Assembly: GCA_934635045.1 (NCBI GenBank)
Contig: CAKTZA010000041.1
Span: forward strand, 1-33,749
Reading direction: 5' to 3'
DNA from: an uncultured Kiritimatiellota bacterium
GTDB lineage: Bacteria > Verrucomicrobiota > Kiritimatiellia > RFP12 > UBA1067
Length of the DNA: 33,749 bases
Shown here: positions 15,301 to 22,905 of the stretch, one piece after another
Numbering within the stretch: the first letter of the stretch is position 1
Layout of the letters: each line of letters begins with the position of its first letter
The notes under the pieces: generated by a model
The model's database searches: none
What the model was told of the DNA's origin: nothing
Seen by the model: the letters and a program-made list of their open reading frames with translations, nothing else
Translations under genes and position numbers: made by a program

Positions 15301-17951
15301 GTCCGCTGTCCGAACGAATCATAGCGAAAGAGCGTCGCGCCGAGCAGCGAGCCGTCCGCGTACCGCCGCGTGGCGACGAGACGGCCGGCGATGTCGTATT
15401 CGTTGCTCGTGACGAGCCGCGCGCCCCGAAAGCCGGGACGCTCCTCGGCGACCGTGCGACCGAGCGCGTCCGACCAGGTGCGCGTCCAACGCGGCGACGC
15501 CGCACCCTCCGGGCCTTCGGAGGTCTTCGTCCAGAAGGGGCCGTCGGCGTGTGCCGTCTTCACGACGCCGTTGAGGCGCGTCTCCTGCGTGCGCCCGTCG
15601 GCACAGGCGACCGTCGCGTTCGTGACCGCGCAGTCCGTGCCGAACGCCCGGATCTCCGTCCGCGTCTCAAGGCCCGCCGCCGCATCGGTCGCGTAAAGAT
15701 ACCTTGTCACGGCGCCGTCCGCCGCAACGCTCTGCGTCCGACGACCGAATGCGTCGTATTCAGATGTCGTCACCTGCACGAGGCCACCCGCCGTCACCGT
15801 CCGCGAGAGGACGCGGTCTTCGAAATCGTATGCGGTCGCGGTCACCGTGTCCGGACGGACGCCGCCGCCGGCGCGCGTCTCGGCGATGACGCGGCCAAGC
15901 ACATCATAGGCATACGTCGTCGTCAGCCCCTCGGCATCGATCGCCGACGCGAGGCGGCGGCCGACATACGTCTTCTCCGTGCGCGTCCCGTCGGACGAGA
16001 CGACGCGCGTCTCCTGTCCGAGGCCGTCTCGCGTCGTCGCCGTCCAGGACACGCGCGCGAAGTCGTCGAGGCCAGACCCCGTGCTGACGTGCTGCTCGCG
16101 CAGAAGGATCTGCCGCGACGCGCGCACTTCGACCGTGACCTCGCGAGTCGTCCGCCCCGGCAGCGGCGCAAAGACGACGGCACCATCGTTCGTGCGGATG
16201 GCGTCCGCCGGGTAGCGCGTGGCGACCGTGCGGAAGAAGAGCCCACCGGATCTCGGCTCGAAGACGCCCGCCGCGCCGTCGGCTCCGGGCGTGTAGTCGC
16301 CGGAACCATAGGAATACCGGTCGACCGTGCCGTCGGCGCGAACGACGAGCGACGGACGACGGCTACAGGCTCGGCAGTTGTTTTCCGGCATGTAGTCCGT
16401 ATACGTGCGCGCGTTCGCGGCGTTCTCCCACTCGTTCGTGAAATCCGTTGCGGCGGGATTCACAAGACGAATTTCCTCGACGATGCGGTGCTTCATCGTG
16501 TCGAGCGCGGCGAAGCGCAGGGTCTTCGCGACGGGGACGCCGCCGATGAACTTCGCCTCGACGCGCGGCGTCGCCCGGTCGACCGAGCCGTCGTCGTCCG
16601 CGATGTCGATGCTGTCGCCGTCGGGGCAGTGCGGACGGACGCCCAGCGGATCGTAGGAGAAGGTCGTCTCGCGCACGGGCCGTCCGGGAGCAGTCTCGCG
16701 GACGGACACGCGGCGGCCGTCCTCGTCATAGGCGTACGCCGTCAGGAGGCCTGTGGGCGAGAGGTGCGTCAGCCGCCGGCCGCGCGCGTCGTACGTGTAG
16801 ACGTCGCGGCGGATCTCGGCGCCGTTGCGGGCCGTCCGGCTCACGAGGACATCACGTCCGCCGACTGTCGCGTACGCCTCCTCCGTCGTCCGGAGTCCGC
16901 CGCCGCGCCCGCCGACGCGCACGACGACACGCCGCACGCCGTTCGAGACGGGCGCGGCCGCCACCTCGCGAACCCATTCGCCGTTCCCGCGCGAAATGCC
17001 GTAGGCCGTCGCGCCGTCCGCCTCGTCGCAGTAGAGCTCCAGCGTCTCGTCCGGCGCACCGGGCCGCCGCGTCCGCACGCGGTACGCCTGGACGTGCGCG
17101 TTCGTGTCGCCGAAGCCGATCTCATGGACGACGTACGGCACCGCCCCGGCGCGCACGACGTAGTTCCCGTCGTCGTCCAGCTCGTCCGCGAGGTCTTCGC
17201 TCCGGTAGAGGGAGACGCTGAACGGGAAGGAGGTCGGGCTGCTGAACGAGGCGTAGCAGTCGCTCGCGCGGATGCCGACGAAGCGGCAGTCGTCGACGCC
17301 CTCCTCGCCCAGGGCGTTCACGACGTCCAGCCCGCTCGTCTCGTCGCCCGTCAGCTTCAGGATCGAGGAGTCGAAGACGGCGAGGTTCGGGTTGAAGAGA
17401 AGCGACGGCAGCAGGTCGAGACGCCCCGTAAAGCCGCCCGCCGCCGCATGGCCCAGTGAGAGCCGCCAGGTCGGCGCGCCCTTCGGCACGTAGCGCGCGG
17501 GACGGGCCGCGCGGCGGCGAGCCGCAAACGCGCCCCCGCCGCCATACTGCGAAGAGGTCGCCGTTGGCCCTGCCGCGCTCGTCGATCCTGCGCCGCCGTC
17601 GCCGCCCGCCCCACCGTCCTTCTCCTGCCGGACGAGGTTGACCGACACGACCCTCTCGACGCTTTTGCCGTGACGGCACAACCCCGTCAGCTTCACACTC
17701 ACGGACGGGGGGATGTCCTCGCACGACTCGCCCTCCACGGTGAACGTGCCGACGGCCCGTCCACACTCCTCGCCGTCACAGGTGACAGGCGCCGTGACCG
17801 TATCCGAGAGCGTCGGTGTGCCGTCGCAGCAGCCGTACTCCACATGCGTCTTGTCCGGGGCGCCGACTTCGCACGTCCCCGCCGAAAGGGGAAGCGCCGC
17901 CGCGACGGCAACCGCACCGCCGACCATCCACGTCATCACGTCAACGTTCAT
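12354..17951 (-). CDS. Full-length Sec-exported RHS-repeat protein with tip T1
   Basis: A 1865-residue protein. A signal peptide (MTWMVGGAVAVAAALPLSAG) is followed by a Cys-rich N-terminal region (to about 80), a linker, an unassigned beta-rich region (about 170-380), then a long series of YD/RHS repeats of the type YDxxGR (about 390-1700). These should form the hollow beta-cocoon known for RHS/Tc proteins. The core ends at YYNYRHYEPVTGRWMARDSI and the junction DLLGR, followed by a ~130-residue unique tip, mostly helical, with KWFHCMGMCRAAR and a Cys cluster CPPSKSCKECC. No PAAR, VRR or type VI signature is seen. A family B palindrome is translated in frame near residues 1270-1294. GGGAG lies 9 bases before the ATG. 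The 19-base gap to the LamG gene indicates the same operon. Export by Sec is inferred; tip activity unknown. Confidence 0.92.
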   Translation of the reverse strand: MNVDVMTWMVGGAVAVAAALPLSAGTCEVGAPDKTHVEYGCCDGTPTLSDTVTAPVTCDGEECGRAVGTFTVEGESCEDIPPSVSVKLTGLCRHGKSVERVVSVNLVRQEKDGGAGGDGGAGSTSAAGPTATSSQYGGGGAFAARRRAARPARYVPKGAPTWRLSLGHAAAGGFTGRLDLLPSLLFNPNLAVFDSSILKLTGDETSGLDVVNALGEEGVDDCRFVGIRASDCYASFSSPTSFPFSVSLYRSEDLADELDDDGNYVVRAGAVPYVVHEIGFGDTNAHVQAYRVRTRRPGAPDETLELYCDEADGATAYGISRGNGEWVREVAAAPVSNGVRRVVVRVGGRGGGLRTTEEAYATVGGRDVLVSRTARNGAEIRRDVYTYDARGRRLTHLSPTGLLTAYAYDEDGRRVSVRETAPGRPVRETTFSYDPLGVRPHCPDGDSIDIADDDGSVDRATPRVEAKFIGGVPVAKTLRFAALDTMKHRIVEEIRLVNPAATDFTNEWENAANARTYTDYMPENNCRACSRRPSLVVRADGTVDRYSYGSGDYTPGADGAAGVFEPRSGGLFFRTVATRYPADAIRTNDGAVVFAPLPGRTTREVTVEVRASRQILLREQHVSTGSGLDDFARVSWTATTRDGLGQETRVVSSDGTRTEKTYVGRRLASAIDAEGLTTTYAYDVLGRVIAETRAGGGVRPDTVTATAYDFEDRVLSRTVTAGGLVQVTTSEYDAFGRRTQSVAADGAVTRYLYATDAAAGLETRTEIRAFGTDCAVTNATVACADGRTQETRLNGVVKTAHADGPFWTKTSEGPEGAASPRWTRTWSDALGRTVAEERPGFRGARLVTSNEYDIAGRLVATRRYADGSLLGATLFRYDSFGQRTLTVEDRDRNGQLDWNGPDGIASNDVRYVLVDGDWWRETSAWQARADGSSALSRVSATRTRLTGLGSADGSGGVLVAETQTLDARGHATVARTRLDRAAHTVTRTTETPGSSLAAVTVSRGGLVVSARSETGVTATYEYDALGRQVAQVDGRGGRTETVYDAQGRVTKTVDALGAATAYGYDALGRRTSVTDPLTNTVTTAYDAEGRVVSVRGAAYPVDYAYDAYGGRVSMTTYRDTAQGDTTRWLYDEASGLVTNKVYADGRGPSYAYTPDGRLVRRTWARGIVTDYAYDEAGNLTSTVYSDGTPAITMTYDRVGNLTAATTVGVVTNLYAYDVYGSCTNEWQDGFEIARFYDALGRPAGYAADGERRTALAYDDCGRLATMEIFSHGESEARSGVPAWQISVTPWLRASPPSLGQFAWTYHAGTSLKASLAYPNGLVASWAYDAENRLAQVRNAMPSGVISQFDYTYDAVGRRVAIARSGAAFGDLSGAVDRYAYNVRGEVTGARRTKGGQPVQGFSEDFAYDPIGNRTSSATYDETGEAQVSTYVANALNQYVSRTTPGFAAVRGEADPDAAVTVNGRPAYRLGAYFFGGDVFDNSASGGFARLETYAALAQADADGNDADDLVSSVTGQVYVAQSPEAFAYDADGNQTRVTTRTGRWRVEYNGENRPVRWMREGDGKTVTMSYDHMGRRRTKDGQRFFYDGYLQVANERTVSNAVVRQAFVWDPTEPVATRPLAWFDAHAPPRFYAHDGNKNVSEVVAAASGEDSDAELLAHYDYAAFGAVVAQKGDCAEANPWRFSSEYEDADLGLVYYNYRHYEPVTGRWMARDSIGEDGGPGLYLFIGNRMDSCDLLGRLDVVGGEAVAIALLLDAYMKMREANTKNADKWFHCMGMCRAARVSASTATIAAFLREAFDLMKKYIEEGGGFSDDIARIMAEQLIDSIGDMNANFSGISCPPSKSCKECCEQYRCQAPSINADDWF
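12828..13060 (-). repeat. RHS-core homology block (in the full-length RHS gene)
   Basis: The parent-like copy, from YAHDGNKNVSE to EPVTGRW. Its upstream half (SEVVAAASGEDSDAELLAH) is the same as in the distant T5 cassette (25673-25918) and differs from T3/T4 (SEAVAAASGTNATVEVVAH). Confidence 0.85.
14071..14145. repeat. Family B palindrome inserted in frame in the RHS gene
   Basis: Arms CTCGCACGGAGCCACGGAG and CTCCGTGCC with CTCCGTGTGAG flank the TGCCAAGCC spacer. It encodes about 25 residues (EIFSHGESEARSG, then PAWQISVTPWLRAS) that interrupt the YD-repeat pattern after YDDCGRLATM. The frame stays open across it. Confidence 0.85.
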
Positions 17952-17970
17952 CTTCTGCCACTCCCTTCCC

Positions 17971-18927
17971 TTACTGCGGTGTCGCCACCGCGTTGCGGAT
18001 GAGGCGCGCGGCCCGCGCGCCGACGCGCGGATTCCGTCCGAGGCGGAACTCGCGCAGGTTTGTCATTCCGTCGCCGTCCGTGTCGAGTTCGGCGTCGGAC
18101 GGGTCATGCGGGTCAAGTCCGTAGCGGATCTCCCAGCCGTTCGGCATGCCGTCGCCGTCCGCGTCGCCGTTCGGGTCCAGCGTCTCGCCGAGGAACTGCC
18201 GGCAGACGTCCTTCACCTGCGCGGCGGAAAGCGCCGACGACCAGACGCGCACGTCGGCGATCGCGCCCGCGAACGGCTGGGCAAGGCTCCTGCCGACGAG
18301 CGTGCCGACCGCGAGCGGCGCGGGCGCGTCGGCGGAGGCGCGCCCCGCGAACGCGCGCACGGCGACCTCCCGGCCATTGAGGTAGAGCCGGAGGGACGTG
18401 CCGGAATAGGTCATCGCCACGTGGCTCCAGGCGTTCGTCGCGAGCGTCCCGCCCGTCGCGGCGTTCTCGTCCTCTCCCGCGCGGACATAGGCGCCGAGCG
18501 CACCGTCCGCGCACACGTAGAGCGCGAAGCCGTCGTCCCAGGCGTCCGCATCCCCCGTGCGGGCGAGAACCGGGGCGAACGGCACAAGCGCATCCGGGCA
18601 GATCCACGCGGCGACGGAGAACGCGTTCGAGAGCGACAGCCCCTCGAACGCGGGCACGTAGGCGTAGGCGCAGCCGTCGACAGCCGCCGTCATGTTCGTG
18701 ACGCCGTCGAACCAGAGAGCGCCGCCGCCGGGCGCGTCGACGACGCGCCACACGCGGTTCGTGTCGAGAAGCGCCACACGCCCCTTCCCCGATCCGTCGG
18801 CCGCCTCGTCGCCGTCCGGCTCCGCGAAGCGCCACCAGCCCTCCAGCTCCGCCGCGCCGGACGAAAGCGCAGGGAGCGAAAGCGTCAGCGCCGCCGCCGT
18901 TGTCCGCATGAACCTGTTCACCGTCAT
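17971..18927 (-). CDS. Exported LamG/concanavalin-like protein with calcium repeats
   Basis: A 318-residue protein. A signal peptide (MRTTAAALTLSLPALSSGAA) precedes a LamG-type jelly roll (about 28-230) with typical features: WWRFAEPDGDEAADGSGKG, FSVAAWICPD, WSHVAMTYSG, LRLYLNGREVA and IADVRVWSSALSAAQV. Near the C-terminus two DxDxDG calcium repeats (DPNGDADGDGMPNGWEIRYG and DTDGDGMTNLREF, about 250-295) resemble thrombospondin type 3 or bacterial TSP3 repeats, usually surface linkers. The start overlaps the upstream stop (ATGA) and has GAGAGGAAAG. Likely a surface glycan- or protein-binding partner of the downstream RHS protein, from operon position. Confidence 0.88.
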   Translation of the reverse strand: MTVNRFMRTTAAALTLSLPALSSGAAELEGWWRFAEPDGDEAADGSGKGRVALLDTNRVWRVVDAPGGGALWFDGVTNMTAAVDGCAYAYVPAFEGLSLSNAFSVAAWICPDALVPFAPVLARTGDADAWDDGFALYVCADGALGAYVRAGEDENAATGGTLATNAWSHVAMTYSGTSLRLYLNGREVAVRAFAGRASADAPAPLAVGTLVGRSLAQPFAGAIADVRVWSSALSAAQVKDVCRQFLGETLDPNGDADGDGMPNGWEIRYGLDPHDPSDAELDTDGDGMTNLREFRLGRNPRVGARAARLIRNAVATPQ

Positions 18928-20243
18928 CTTTCCTCTCCCTTCCCTTTCCGTTCCTCGCCTTTCGGCTTCAGCAGCCGCACCAAGTTCCGCGCCTCCTGCG
19001 GCAGCGGATGCCCGACGCGAACGAGATTGCTCGTCTCGCCCGGATCGGCAGCAAGGTCGTAGACCTCAACGGGCCGCTCGAAGTCGTCAACCGCAATGAC
19101 CTTCCAGCGGTCTGTCCGGACAGACCGCTGCCAAAGCCCGTCCCGGACGCGCGTCTCCGAGACGACGGGGCGGCCGTCCGAGGCGCCCGTCTCCATCGCG
19201 CGCCTCAGGCTGCGGCCCTCCCACGCGGCCGGGACGGGGACGCCCGCAAGGTCAAGGATCGTCGGCGCGACGTCGAGGCCGCCGACCTGGCCCTTCACGA
19301 CGCCTCCGGCGGGGTCCCGTCCGCACCCCTTCGGCACGCGCAGGATCAGCGGCACCTTCAGCTCCCCGTCGTGCAGGTCGTTGCCGTGGCCGGAGAAGCC
19401 GCGCTCCCAGAAGCTCTCGCCGTGGTCGCCGGCGATGACGACGAGCGTGTCGTTCCAACGCGGCGTCGCGGCGACGGACGCGAGGAGGTTCGAGACCGCG
19501 AAGTCGCAGTAGGCGATCTCGCCGTCGTAGGCGTCCACGGTGCGGCGGCGGATGTCCGGCGTCGCCTTCGCGGCCGGAAGCGCCCAGGCGTTTCGGATCG
19601 GCCCGCCGCCCGGCGCGGCGAACTTCATGTCGTAGGGCGGCGGCGGCCAGAAATCCCAGTGCGGATCCATGTAGAAGAGGAAGAGGAACAGCGGCTTCTT
19701 CGGGTCGCGCCGCCGGAGGCGTCCAAGCCCCATCCGCGTGAGCGCCCCGCCCTTCGCATAGCCGGAGGCAATCCGCTCGACGTTCGCGTCGGGCGGCAGC
19801 GTCGCCGAATAGTCGTCCCACACGTCAAAGCCCTTGCCGTAGCCGAAACGGCGGTTCGTCATGGCGTTCGCGGTGACGCCGACCGTCGCGTACCCGGCCG
19901 CGCGCAGCGCCTCGGCCAGCGTGACGGCCTCTCGGTTGTGCGGCAGCCTCGGCAGGACGCGCCGATGCCCGTCTGCGGGCAGCGCCGTGAAGAGCGTCAT
20001 CACGGCCGGCATCGTCCACGATCCGCCCGGTATGACCGTCTCGAACCGGAAGCACCCCTCCTCGCGCACGAAGCGGTCGATGTTCGGCGTCGTGTCGCGC
20101 GCGTAGCCGTAGCAGCCGACATGCGACGCCTTGAGGCTGTCGATGAGGACGAAGAGGATGTCGGGGCGCGACGGCTCCGCGCCCTCGAGCGCCGTCACCG
20201 CCGCGAGGGCAGACAGAAGAGCAGCCAGACGGAACACCTTCAT
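18924..20243 (-). CDS. Sulfatase-fold hydrolase with Thr at the nucleophile position
   Basis: A 439-residue exported enzyme of the alkaline-phosphatase/sulfatase superfamily. After a signal peptide (MKVFRLAALLSALAAVTAL) come the metal-binding D35 in DILFVLIDSLKASHVG, NIDRF, and the second metal site GDHGESFWERGFSGHG with HDGELKVPLI. The canonical sulfatase C/S-x-P-S-R is replaced by T77-M-P-A-V in GGSWTMPAV, so no formylglycine can form. A Thr nucleophile is known in phospho-group transferases of this superfamily (for example LtaS and phosphoethanolamine transferases), so phosphoester chemistry is more likely than desulfation. Its start overlaps the stop of the upstream gene and its stop overlaps the LamG start, so it is firmly in the RHS operon. 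Confidence 0.85.
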   Translation of the reverse strand: MKVFRLAALLSALAAVTALEGAEPSRPDILFVLIDSLKASHVGCYGYARDTTPNIDRFVREEGCFRFETVIPGGSWTMPAVMTLFTALPADGHRRVLPRLPHNREAVTLAEALRAAGYATVGVTANAMTNRRFGYGKGFDVWDDYSATLPPDANVERIASGYAKGGALTRMGLGRLRRRDPKKPLFLFLFYMDPHWDFWPPPPYDMKFAAPGGGPIRNAWALPAAKATPDIRRRTVDAYDGEIAYCDFAVSNLLASVAATPRWNDTLVVIAGDHGESFWERGFSGHGNDLHDGELKVPLILRVPKGCGRDPAGGVVKGQVGGLDVAPTILDLAGVPVPAAWEGRSLRRAMETGASDGRPVVSETRVRDGLWQRSVRTDRWKVIAVDDFERPVEVYDLAADPGETSNLVRVGHPLPQEARNLVRLLKPKGEERKGKGEER

Positions 20244-21934
20244 CGCTTCGCCCCTTTCCGTGCGTTCTCGACCCAGACCAGGCGGTACGCGCCCAGTTCG
20301 GGAACCGTCACCCGGCACACGCCGCCCGCGACGACGCGCGCCAGCGGCTCGCCCGTCTGCGCATCGGCGCACGCGCCCGGCTCCAGCCACGGCGGCGGAC
20401 GCCAGGCGAGGGCCTGTCCCCGCACCGGCGACACGGCGAACGGGCGCACGCGACGGCCCGTCTGCGCATCGACGCCCGTGTCGTACCGCAGATTCCGCAC
20501 AAGGAGAAGCGCGCCCTCATCGCCGCACCAGCCCTCAAGGATCGAGAGGCGCGCGAGGCGATCCGCGCGCTCGCCCATCGGGACAAGGCGTTCGAGGCGC
20601 GGACGAAGGCGATTGAAGTCGGCGTTGAATTGCCGGACGGCTTCCGCCAGCGCCGGATTGCCGGCGAACGGCGCGCGCCTGTCGTTCAGCCAGTGGTGGA
20701 CGCGCACGCCCCGGACGCCGCGCAGCATCGCGCACCAGGCGAGGACGGAGAACTCCGCGCCGTCAAGCTCGCGCAGCGTGCGGAAGCGCTCGGGCACCCA
20801 GAGGACGGGACGCGGCGCGACGTCGCGGACGGCCTTCGCGAGGAAGGCGTCCTCCTCGTCGAGGAAACGCGAGACGTTCACGCCCCAGTGAAGCCTGTAG
20901 GGCTTCGCGATCACGGCGTCGGCCATCTGCGAATAGACGTTCCAGACCGACGGATAGAGGGCCGTGCAGAAGTCGACGCCGCAGAGGCCGTCCGGGAACG
21001 CCGCCTGGCGCGCGCCGCGCGCGGCGACGACGGCGCGGGCGCTGGCACCGGGGCTGCGCGCGCGCGTGTCGTCGCAGGCGACGTCGTACGGCAGCCGCCA
21101 GACGCGCATGTCCGCGTCGAAGCCGTACGCCGCGCGCTCGGCCGGCGGCAGGGGCTGGAAGTCGTCGCCCCATCCGGCGGGCGCGACCGTGCAGACGCCG
21201 AGCAGTGCGCGGACGAGGGCGAAGCGTCGCGCACCGTCCGGGAACGACAGCTCGACGCAGACCGGCTCGCCCTCGCGCACGGGCGCCGGCAGGTCGGCGA
21301 CGACGGCTCCGGGCCAGCCCTTCGCGGCCGGCGCCAAGGCGCGAAAGGCGACGGGGCGTCCGTTGACGGCGAGGCCGCGCGGCGCCACGCCCGCCGAAGG
21401 ACGCAGGACGAGGGCACGTCCGTCGCCGGCGAACGCCAGGAACTCAATGCGGCGGCGCGGCGCGGCACAGCGCGGCACATGGACGGAGACCGCCGCGCCG
21501 TCCCGCGTCGTCAGCTTCAGCGCGCACGGACGCGAAGCCCCGGCAAAATTCAGCTGAAAGACCGTCGCACCGCCCGCCGCCACGCGCGGCGACGGATAGA
21601 ACTGCCACCAGCGCGCGCCAGCAACGGGCGGCGAGACGTCCATGCGGCGACGCGCCCCAGAGCCGAGCCCCTCGAACGAAAACGCCTTCAGGGCCTTCGC
21701 AACCGACGGCGCCGTCGCGGGGAGCTCCGTTCCGTCCAGTTCGGCGCGGACAAACTCGACCGCCCGCCCCGTTGCGTTGCGCAGAAGGACCTCCACGGTC
21801 CCGTCGTCCGCCGCATCCGCCGACGCGCACCACTGCACGTCGGCGACGATTTCCGGCGACGCCTCCGGGACTGTCCGACAGGCGGACAGGGCCAGAAGCG
21901 CGCCGACGGCAAGCGTCTTGAGGGAAAGCCTCAT
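20240..21934 (-). CDS. Exported lipoprotein, possible TIM-barrel glycosidase-like
   Basis: A 564-residue protein with a lipoprotein signal (MRLSLKTLAVGALLALSAC, Cys19). The N-terminal ~280 residues look beta-rich (VEVLLRNATGRAVEFVRAEL; WWQFYPSPRVAAGG). The middle region (DFCTALYPSVWNVYSQMADA, YRLHWGVNVSRFLDEEDAF, RPVLWVPERF, VRVHHWLND) has alternating strand/helix character, and a C-terminal beta domain ends YRLVWVENARK. The arrangement resembles large glycoside-hydrolase-like surface lipoproteins, but I see no certain catalytic pair, so no function is asserted. Four-base overlaps with both neighbours place it in the operon. Confidence 0.7.
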   Translation of the reverse strand: MRLSLKTLAVGALLALSACRTVPEASPEIVADVQWCASADAADDGTVEVLLRNATGRAVEFVRAELDGTELPATAPSVAKALKAFSFEGLGSGARRRMDVSPPVAGARWWQFYPSPRVAAGGATVFQLNFAGASRPCALKLTTRDGAAVSVHVPRCAAPRRRIEFLAFAGDGRALVLRPSAGVAPRGLAVNGRPVAFRALAPAAKGWPGAVVADLPAPVREGEPVCVELSFPDGARRFALVRALLGVCTVAPAGWGDDFQPLPPAERAAYGFDADMRVWRLPYDVACDDTRARSPGASARAVVAARGARQAAFPDGLCGVDFCTALYPSVWNVYSQMADAVIAKPYRLHWGVNVSRFLDEEDAFLAKAVRDVAPRPVLWVPERFRTLRELDGAEFSVLAWCAMLRGVRGVRVHHWLNDRRAPFAGNPALAEAVRQFNADFNRLRPRLERLVPMGERADRLARLSILEGWCGDEGALLLVRNLRYDTGVDAQTGRRVRPFAVSPVRGQALAWRPPPWLEPGACADAQTGEPLARVVAGGVCRVTVPELGAYRLVWVENARKGAKR

Positions 21935-22902
21935 TCCTCCGCACCTCCTTCCTCGGAAACGGCCGCCAACACCTCACGCGCCTTGCGCGCAAGCGCGCCG
22001 TGGGGGCTTTCCGCGACGATGGACGCGAGATTGCGCCGGGCCGCCGCCACGTCGCCTTCCTGCAGCCAGATCCAGGCCTCAAGGTACAGGAGCTCCAGGC
22101 GTTCGGCCGGCGGCGGCCCGCACACCGCCCGCGACCGGGCGATCTCGGCCTTCGCCGCTTCGAGTTCGCCCGCCGTCGCATATGACAGCGCCCGCAGACG
22201 GCAGGCGCGAACGGCGTAGCCGGGCCGCGCGCGCTCCATCCGCCCCGCCGCGTCAGCCGTCATCTCCGGGTCGCCCAGGTTGAGCCAGTAGCGCGTCTCC
22301 GCGCGGTAGACGTCAGCGGCCTCGCGCGACGGCAGGGCCTTTTCCGCCCAGTTCGCCAGCGCACGGATCTTCGCCCGTTCGTCAGCCCCGGCGAAACCCC
22401 GCAGGAGAAAGGCGTAAACGCGGTCGAAGTCCGTCCCCGGCGTCCCCTCGACGAGCATCCGCACGAGCGGCAGACGCCATTCCCGCGCCCGGACGTTGAC
22501 GCTGCCGTCCGCCAGTGCGTCGTAGACGAGCCTGAAGAAGACATTCGAGACCGCTTCGGCCGTCAGGGCGCGCGGCTCGCGAACGTCGACCTTCGGCGGG
22601 CGGACGGCGGCGTCTCGGACAGCGGGCTCGGACAGCGACACGCCCGGAAACGGGGCCGCAGGAAGATCTCGCGCCAACGCCAGCCCGACGAGCGGCAGAT
22701 CCGCCGACGGCGTTTCGGACACCGAGAACGGGCAGAGGCCGACTTCGCCCGTGTCCGCGACCGGCGGATCCGACCAGCCCAGCGGCGACAGGACCGGAGC
22801 CTCCGCCTCCGGGACGCATGCGGCTTCGGTCAGCACGGCGCGGCAGCGGTCGGCCAGAGGCACGACCGCCAGCACTGTCGCGGCTATTCCCAAGAGCGGC
22901 AT
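21931..22902 (-). CDS. Membrane-anchored helical-repeat (TPR-like) protein
   Basis: A 323-residue protein with a hydrophobic N-terminus (MPLLGIAATVLAVVPLA), a Pro-rich extracytoplasmic linker (about 30-110), then helical pairs in the C-terminal half typical of TPR proteins (LEAAKAEIARSRAVCG; LELLYLEAWIWLQEGDVAAA; SPHGALARKAREVLAA). The start is 3 bases after the upstream stop. Such proteins commonly scaffold envelope assemblies. Here it would act with its neighbours in displaying or exporting the RHS protein, which is inference from operon structure only. Confidence 0.7.
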   Translation of the reverse strand: MPLLGIAATVLAVVPLADRCRAVLTEAACVPEAEAPVLSPLGWSDPPVADTGEVGLCPFSVSETPSADLPLVGLALARDLPAAPFPGVSLSEPAVRDAAVRPPKVDVREPRALTAEAVSNVFFRLVYDALADGSVNVRAREWRLPLVRMLVEGTPGTDFDRVYAFLLRGFAGADERAKIRALANWAEKALPSREAADVYRAETRYWLNLGDPEMTADAAGRMERARPGYAVRACRLRALSYATAGELEAAKAEIARSRAVCGPPPAERLELLYLEAWIWLQEGDVAAARRNLASIVAESPHGALARKAREVLAAVSEEGGAEE

Positions 22903-22905
22903 CCG

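Noticed and set aside
12354..17951. Type VI secretion RHS effector
   Set aside because: There is a Sec signal peptide and no PAAR, VRR or VgrG-like sequence in the protein or its neighbours.
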